From contig QRFJ01000755.1 of assembly GCA_006176705.1 (NCBI GenBank), positions 620,001-684,000 on the forward strand: DNA of 64,000 nucleotides, read 5' to 3'. Below are positions 57,214 through 64,000 of the stretch, piece by piece. Position numbers and translations under genes: made by a program. Under the pieces are notes generated by a model, which was not told where the DNA came from, ran no database searches, and saw only the letters and a list, made by a program, of their open reading frames with translations. The stretch is from Cocos nucifera. Its lineage: Eukaryota > Streptophyta > Magnoliopsida > Arecales > Arecaceae. Numbering within the stretch: position 1 is the stretch's first letter; every line of letters begins with the position of its first letter.

Positions 57214-58223
57214 TGTTAGAATTTGACATCTTAAATTCGATCTATAAAAAGCCCATAGTGAGATCCACGATGATGAGTGGAGTCCAACGAGCTCAAGAAT
57301 AGCTCAAACGGAGTTTGGATGGAAGAAAATCAGTATCAGCACAGCAGTCGGGTTGGCTCTGATACGAAATCGAATCGGCTTGGACCGAGATCGAGCTGGC
57401 TCGAATCATAGTCAAGCCGACCCTCTTAGGTAGATAGAAAGTAGAAGTTTGGTATCGACCCTTGGTCGAGCCAGCTCGATGGAGATGAATAGAATAGATA
57501 GGATTTTTTGTTTGGACTCAGATTGTGATTAATCCAAAGGATCAATGGGAGTTACGCATGGACCATAGGATCCAGCAGTCATGGAGGATTGTAGTCATGA
57601 TTTAAAGGTTGAAAAATATTCCAAGACTCTATTAAGATCATGTTCGACTCATATTAGGAGAAAGAACCCTGTTAGGACTCCCATGAACTACTGAGAAGAG
57701 GATTTTCATCCTATTTAAAAGCTATTGGTGCTGTGGAGAAAGTAGAGAGGATAGAGGACTCTAGCAGCCATCAAGAGGAGCCTGGCAGAGTGTCCAGAGC
57801 ATGCATCCCATAGAGTAGATGCATGTAGAGCATCAAGATAGAGCAAAGCATCAAGCAGAGTGAGGCAACAACCATATAACTGGTCGTTAGGCATGATGTA
57901 GCAATTTTCATAGGAAGCATCCAGGGGTGTCGAGGACCCTGGTACTGGCAGGCTTGTGAGAGGGTCTCCCTGAAGATTTTGAGAGAGCTTTTGTGAGGAT
58001 AGCTTATAGTTGAAGAGATTTATGTACTGAGAGTTGAGAGTGGGTGTTCTCCTCTTGTACTTGATTTTTCTCTTTTATAGTGAAGCTTGCATGCTCCATA
58101 GAGGTAGCACTTAGGCTAATCCATGTACCTGATTGTATTTTATTTTTTTTCTTCTTTCTTCCTTCTATCAATAAAAGGGTACCAGATTCTGAAGTGGTGG
58201 TGTCTTGATCGAGTATGGTGTCT
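57214..58223 (+). repeat. Probable LTR of another retrotransposon, interrupted by H
   Basis: It starts TGTTAGAATTTGACATC. It contains a TATA-like CCTATTTAAAAG at about 57710 and a polyadenylation-like CAATAAAAG at about 58170, spaced as U3 and R. H is inserted before an end is reached. It could be the 3' LTR of E or belong to a different element; no second copy is in the window. Confidence 0.5.
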
Positions 58224-60690
58224 TGTTGGAAAATGTGTTCCAAAGCCAATCATCAGCTTGTTGATGGTTGAGCTACTTTATATTTATAATTGATTCATTA
58301 ATAAATAAAAAATATTTTTAACATTTTTCATCATAAGTATTCTTCTTCTAATGAACTCTATTATTGTGATGAAGTTCTTAGGACTATTTAGCTTCGATAA
58401 AGAGAAGATTTATCGATTAGTCCTTAAATTTGTTTATGACCAAATGATAGACTGTTAATAGGGATGACAGCATCTATTGAGCATAGATCATTGTATGCCA
58501 TATAGGTTGGTTGTTCTCTTAACTAAGAAGTGTGGAGACACTGGTATAGCATATAGGTGAGATGTATAGGTACATCATCATTAAATGTGATCAACTTTAG
58601 AGCATTCTATTATCGAAAATGTCTCTGATGGGATATAGGTATAAATGTCCTTTTGACCTGAGATCATCTTAGTGACCTGCAAGCAACTCACTGTGCTTTG
58701 GTACCGGACTAATTGAATTTTTAATTCAGTAATGAAAGACTTTTAGGCACAATTAAGTACTTGCAAAGTTAAAGTATGTTCAAGATGGGATTGACTACTC
58801 CAAGAGTTGGAGAAGAATGTATCACTGTATTTCAATATAGCAAAACCTTGATCAGAATAATCCATCAGATAGATTTGATATTTTAAAATATAATGTGGAC
58901 AACCTGATCAGAGTTGATAGTTGAACTTTGAGGTGTCCTACGAGCATTTTGGTCAAGGAAATGAATTATGTGAAAACTATATCCGTATGGGTTCTAAGGA
59001 TATTGTTCTACACATTCGACCTATCCGACCATTGGATATCATTGCTAGATGGTTACTTTGATTGGTACAAAAATCTATTTCTATGCTATCGACTTATATT
59101 TGGACCTATGAGGTCACACACATTAGAGATTATGATCTAATCGGATTGTTGATCAATGATTAAAAATTATTCTAGGGTTAAACAATCAATACGATTGGTG
59201 TTTAACCTAGTGTAAGTGTTGCAAGAGGATCGATTAGCAATTAGATTGCTAAGTAACTTAATTTGATAAGCCAGAGGATTGAGATTAAGTTTAATTAAAT
59301 ATAATTTAATTAGATTTAGTTTGGACTTGATTGGATTAAGTTCAATTGACTTATTGGATAAGCCAAGTGCAAGGAAGAATTAGTCCTAGTCTAACTAGGA
59401 CTAAGGTCAACCTAATTTTTTAATTTGATTAAAAAATTAAATTAGAATTAAATTTAATTTAATTAAGACTTTAAATAGGTTAGGGCCTTATTTAATTGAG
59501 TTGGTTTATTCTTGATTTTATTTGGTTAAAAGACCTTGTTTGACCAAGTCAAAATAGGAGTCTTAGTGTGACTAGGACTCCCTAACCTTGTGCCACCTTA
59601 GCCCATGGACCCCATGCCCATTTTTCTTTATTTTGTGCATGAGATCTCCTCTCCCTAATCATTACACATGCCCCTCTCTCTCTCTCCTTTTCTCATAAGA
59701 TAATTTGTTAGAAGATCAAGTCAAAATAGGAGTTAGTTTTGCTTTAGGATTCTATGAGATAGAATCATTATTGACCAAATCTTCTCTCCCTTGTGTGCCA
59801 CCCCCTCTCCTATTTTTTCTCCACTATTTCCATGGTTAGAAAGGAGAATTTTATGCATTCTTTCTTTCTGGATTCACAAAAAAAATCAGAGGGGTGCCCA
59901 ACCACTTGCCAAATCTAGTCCTGCCTTATCTAGTTTTTGACCTAGATAAGGACTCTTCTTTTTTTATAAATTTTGGATGAATTTTGGCTTAATTTTTTCA
60001 TAGAATATAGAGATTTGGAATAGGTTTGGAGTGTGCAAAAATTAGAGAAAGAGGGTCCTTTAGCATGGGGGATCCATAGGTACCAAACTAGGTGTCTAGG
60101 TAAAAGAAAAGAGAAGAAGAAGAGGGTCTTCTTCTAGGGCTATTTTATTCTTCATCTCTCCTCCTTTTGAGTTTTTTTTCTAAGAGAGTCTTAGATAAAA
60201 AAACTCTCCTCTTCCTTCTCATATTTTACAGAGTCTAAGTTTTGAGGAAGGGAGCGTCGGATCGATCGTCGAAGAAGGATGAGTATGGTACTAGCATGTT
60301 GTGCTGATTTCCTGCATTGGACTTCAGATCAGAGTTCATAGGCTTGTGTGGATGACTCTTAGAGGCCGAACATATGTGTGGCTTATGAATTCATCCTCAA
60401 GCCTAGATCAGTAAGTTAGAATGTCTAACTTGCATAGGTAATAGATCTAATCTATTGATTTCATACCTACATTAGATGTAGTATGGATTTAGGTTAATGT
60501 GATCAACCTTTCCTTTCCCTTTATGTTTTTAATTTTTGATTTAATATCATGCATTGATTATATAATAGATATAATATCTAGATGTTTACATATTTATTTA
60601 AATAAATATTTAATTTATTTAAGTCTTTCGCTGCTTGATCCTAAAAAAATTTCAAGATCTACCCATGAAACCCTAGATCTGGTTCCTACA
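58224..60690 (+). repeat. 5' LTR of element H (2467 bp)
   Basis: It runs from TGTTGGAAAATGTGTTCC to TTCCTACA and matches the G LTR in inverse orientation. The start resembles Angela-type LTRs. Confidence 0.9.
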
Positions 60691-60692
60691 AT

Positions 60693-60704
60693 TGGTATCA
60701 GAGC
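60693..60704 (+). promoter_or_regulatory. Primer binding site (tRNA-Met), element H
   Basis: TGGTATCAGAGC is found two bases after the LTR end. Confidence 0.92.
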
Positions 60705-60796
60705 GAGGTTCTTATTATATAATTTTTATGCATGTTTAGATTATTTTTAGATTAGATCTAATTTATAATCTAATTATTAAATTTAAAATTAAAAAT

Positions 60797-61040
60797 CTAG
60801 ATTCGCAAACTATCATAAGGTTGTTCTACAGTAAGGTTTACCCCTTATAGTGAAAAGATTATCCTAATTTATGATGATTTGACTCTAATCATAAATTTAT
60901 TAGATTTGATTTGATGTTATTTATAATTTAATATATTTAAAATAATTTTAGATCTAAAAATAAAATATTTTAGATTGCACGGACTGTCATAAGGTTGTTC
61001 TGCTGTAAGGTCTATTCCTTATAGTGGAAAGATTGTCCTA
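60797..61040 (+). repeat. Direct repeat in the leader of element H
   Basis: A segment of about 60-70 bp occurs twice, 174 bp apart (60797-60865 and 60971-61040). Both contain CATAAGGTTGTTCT, GTAAGGT and CCTTATAGTG. ATAAGG and CCTTAT within each copy can pair. Confidence 0.75.
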
Positions 61041-61714
61041 GTACGTGCTGATCTAAAATATTGATCATAAAATTTTAGATTAGATCTAAAAAATTTTATG
61101 ATCTAATTAAAAATATTTTAATCTAATTTTAATCATCATAAATATGTTAGATTTGATTTAGAAAGATTTATGATTGATTATTATTGAAACTATTTCAATT
61201 ACATGAACCTATTTAGATTAGATCTAAAGTAGTTTCATGTTTATTTTATTTGCATATTGATTATGAATCAAACATACAACTTGGTTGATAGAACCATATT
61301 GTAAAAATATTTTATAAATATAAAAATTATTTTTGAAAAGCCAAACCCCAACCCTCAGTCCAAAACTTAATTAAGAATTAAGAAGTTGTTTGATTAGATT
61401 CTAGGATTATAAATTGAAGATCATATGACACGAATCATAACACATTAGGTTAATGGGTTAGTGGGGATTAGGTCCATTAATTGGGTTAGACCTAAGGTTA
61501 GATTAAAGAATGGACTTAATTAGAGAATTGACTAAATCTAATCAATTATTGTCTTAGATTAGGTCAAGGATTCTCTAGATCAATTACAATAATTGTAGTT
61601 GGTCAAGTCCATGTCTTTAACAAGAACCAAATGGACTTGATTCTTGGCTAAGAGGTCTAGCTCGAATTGTTAGGTTGATTTAATCAAGACTAATTAAACT
61701 AGTTGGTATTTAAG
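61041..61714 (+). other. Untranslated leader of element H, upstream of donor
   Basis: No gene is visible. The text is AGATCTAAA-rich and similar in type to the leaders of B, C and D. It leads into the conserved AAGGTAAGTTTGGCAC block at 61712. Confidence 0.6.
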
Positions 61715-62605
61715 GTAAGTTTGGCACATACGATCGGTGGTTTTTAATTGGCAGCCTACTTACTTGACCATTTTTGATGGTGTCTATGGCAAGCGTTGGC
61801 AGACCCTTCCATCGATCTCACTTACTTGGCCTTCTTGGTGAGATTGAGTTTTGATTAGATCACTTGATAATTTGAGTTGACCCATGTCAGCTAGGTAAAT
61901 CAGTATGACTGATTTAGGTGCTCCTAGACTAGCCTGTTAGTGGTCTCCCTTAAGCTGACTTGGTGAAGCCAATGGGAGGATCATGACAAACTAATTAATC
62001 TGACCTACTCACTTCTATAAATAAATTTCTAAAATTATTAGATCCCTAAAATAAAATAGTTATATGATAACTGGATCATAACCTTCCATTAAAGTGGATG
62101 ATAATGGATGGCATCAGTTGGATAATCATTGGAGGTCCAAAGGCCTAGTGCTTATCGGTTGATAGAATTATCATTCATTATATGATCTCTTAGATACATC
62201 TTTCTAAATGATGGTCAGGTGGGCCAACCAAAGTTGGGCTTGATCATTCATTGGTTAGATGGGCCAAGTATGGTCATGTTAATGGTTGGACCTAATTAGA
62301 TCCTTTTCTGAGAAGGCCAAAGCCAACTGATCAGGGGCTGGGGTAAAATTTAATTACTAAAGATTATTTGGAGAAATAATTGATCATGAATCTATCCTTA
62401 GATGTACATGAATGGACCAACCAAAGTTGGGCTCGTGTATAGTCTATGTGGATTCTAGTACCCACTAAGGAATTACGATAATTCCTTAGATTGGAGGTAG
62501 AGGCTACCAATTTGAATAAATAGTGGAAGAACCTTTTGATTAAAGTCCAAATCTTTAGGTTTAATGAATCAATTGCTAATTAGATTATATTTTTTCTTTA
62601 TGCAG
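61715..62605 (+). other. Candidate leader intron, element H
   Basis: The donor is TAAG/GTAAGT at 61714/61715. The acceptor ATTTTTTCTTTATGCAG/AT is a textbook plant 3' splice site with a long pyrimidine tract, two bases before the gag ATG at 62608. The length would be 891 nt. It is the best of the three cases because of the strong acceptor. Confidence 0.55.
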
Positions 62606-62607
62606 AT

Positions 62608-63440
62608 ATGGCCACTTTCTTATCGCTCTGCTCATTGTTAGACAATGATAAGTTGGTGGGATCCAACTTCGATAGCTAGTATTGAAAGTTAAAGATAGTC
62701 CTGGAGCATGAATGAATCCTATATATGCTGACGGATCCTGCACTTGAGGAGCCAGCTGCCAATGCACGTGGAAGAGTTAGAGACACTTACCAAAAGTGGC
62801 TCAGTGATCGAACCATGGTGTGTTGCATCATGTTGGCTGCTATGAGCAATGAGTTCAATTGTAGATTTGAGACGGCTCAGCCAAAGGACATGCTTCAAGT
62901 GTTGGAGGATTCTTTTGGCTCACCCGATGATGTGGAGAGACACAAGACTAGTTGTGCCATCTTCAACTCCAGAATGTGGGATGGTGCCCCTGTCACTGAT
63001 CATGTATTATACATGATCGAGCTGATAGAGCGATTGAGCAAGCTTGACTTTTTCTTACATAAATAGCTTGGAAAAGATGTAATACTAAACTCATTACCCA
63101 AGTCATTTCTCCCATTCCTTACTCATTTCAGAATGACAAAGCCTGAAGTAGACTATCATGGGTTACTGGGGTTACTTTAGAACTTTGAGAAGGATCACCA
63201 ACTCCATAAAGAATCGGTGAACTTAGTGGGCTCTTGACCCTTTAGGAAAGAAAAGAAGAATAAGAAGAAGAAAGCTAAGAAGGTGCAAGTTCAGGCTGGG
63301 ACATCTGTGCAAGGCCAGACCAGAAAGATCAAGCTCGATAAGAGTCAAGCTGAATGCTTCTTTTACAAGAAGCGGGTGCATTGGAAAAGAAATTATCCTC
63401 AGTACATTGTCTCTCTAGATTCGAATAAGCATAGAAAGAA
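62608..63440 (+). pseudogene. gag, element H
   Basis: The frame starts at ATG 62608 ('ATFLSLCSLLDNDKLVGSNF'), with stops soon after. The open piece 62725-63066 stays in the same frame and holds the UBN2-type region ('YQKWLSDRTMVCCIMLAAMSNEF', 'MLQVLEDSFG', 'VTDHVLYMIELIERL'). After a stop follow 'LPFLTHFRMTKPEVDYHGLLGLL', a Lys-rich tract and a decayed knuckle CFFYKKRVHWKRNY near 63357-63396, where two Cys read Tyr. Confidence 0.87.
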
Positions 63441-64000
63441 ATAAGCTATTGCTGGGCAAGATATTTATATGATAACTCCTTATAATTTCTCTATTTATGA
63501 TATTACTAATGGGGTATTGGATACCGATAGCTCTTACCATATTTGCAATTCATTGTAGGGGTTGCAGGTCAGTAGGAGATTTGAGCAAGGTAAAAGGTTC
63601 CTGAATGTTGGAGATGGAAGACCAGTTTCAGTTCTAGCTTTAAAAATTTTAAAACTTATATTTGAGTCCCATACTGTTGTTCTTAGTGATTATCATTTCT
63701 GTCCCAGTGTTTTTTTTAAATATCATTTCTATAGGCCTTCTGGCCAAAAATGATTATGAAATTTTAATAAAAAAAAAATTCGTAATATCATTATGAATGG
63801 TGTTACTATTTTTTGTGAACATTTGAATAATGGTGTGTATATGCTATCACAACTTGTTAACATAGTCTATTCAACCGGCAAGCACCCTAGATTAGATAGT
63901 GTGTCAGATATCTACTTATGACATTGTAGGCTAGGTCACATAAACAAAAATCGGATAGATAGATTAACTTAAGAAAAAATCCTTGAAGTCAGTAATTATG
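63441..64000 (+). pseudogene. Protease and start of integrase, element H (window edge)
   Basis: The protease active-site text reads VLDTDSSYHICNSL near 63514-63556. The catalytic D-T-G is D-T-D (second Asp codon at 63526-63528), so it is inactive. The open piece 63562-63753 covers the rest of the protease. Near 63918-64000 'CRLGHINKNRIDRL' is the zinc-binding integrase N-terminus. It is cut by the window end. Confidence 0.83.

Larger units (their letters stand above)
58224..64000 (+). mobile_element. Element H: Angela/Tork-like Copia element, right end outside the window
   Basis: It has an LTR, primer site, leader with candidate intron, gag, protease and the integrase N-terminus, then leaves the window. 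Family and gag are shared with G. The left target copy would be TGTCT (58219-58223). All reading frames have stops. Confidence 0.88.

Noticed and set aside
50479..60690. G and H as the two ends of one large element
   Set aside because: Their LTRs point in opposite directions and each has its own internal region to the right, so they are two insertions.
1..64000. Host genes, tRNA or rRNA genes
   Set aside because: All tRNA-like words are primer binding sites next to LTRs. No cloverleaf, exon chain or rRNA segment could be supported.

Overview
The window is plant nuclear repeat DNA. It is made almost entirely of LTR retrotransposons inserted into one another. I see no host protein gene, rRNA, tRNA, CRISPR array or bacterial signal. 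The Copia elements resemble the SIRE/Maximus and Angela/Tork lineages, and the Gypsy element is Tat-like with two RNase H domains. Primer sites complementary to plant initiator tRNA-Met (TGGTATCAGAGC) recur. A monocot is plausible because the long 2.3-kb LTRs look Angela-like, but the species cannot be read from the sequence.

Layout. Element A (1-9902, minus) is a SIRE-like Copia element with a post-pol open reading frame; its left end lies outside the window. A sits in the 5' LTR of element B (plus), whose pieces lie at 9903-15345, about 26166-26202 and 36413-36905. B is interrupted first by a small remnant X (15346-15486 and 25684-26165). X is itself split by element C (15487-25683, plus, 2278-bp LTRs, target duplication CTCGA). 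B is then interrupted by element D (26203-36412, minus, target duplication GTAAA). B abuts the middle of a Tat-like Gypsy gag, element E (plus). E is interrupted by element F (37996-47573, plus, target duplication CCGAA), resumes with protease through integrase (47574-50480), and is cut inside integrase by element G (50479 to about 56340, minus, 5' end missing). An unassigned stretch (56341-57213) and a probable LTR of another element (57214-58223) follow. Element H (58224 onward, plus, same family as G) is inserted in that LTR and runs off the right edge. The implied order, oldest first, is E; then B, F and G; then A, X and D inside B; then C inside X.

All coding regions are broken by stops, frameshifts or deletions, so each is annotated as a pseudogene. 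C is the youngest element (about 35 substitutions between its LTRs by eye), yet it has lost the RNase H core and carries eight +1 frameshifts in 1.2 kb.

The most interesting signals are in the untranslated leaders of the Angela-like elements. (1) A splice-donor-like AAGGTAAGT and a 3' splice-site-like sequence lie just before the gag ATG in B, C and H. (2) A complement of the donor lies about 80-100 nt downstream. (3) Small stem-loops with a GAG-type triloop recur and their stems covary between copies. (4) C and D share a 125-nt structured block. Element F, which keeps gag but lacks all of pol, is a good candidate for a non-autonomous family.
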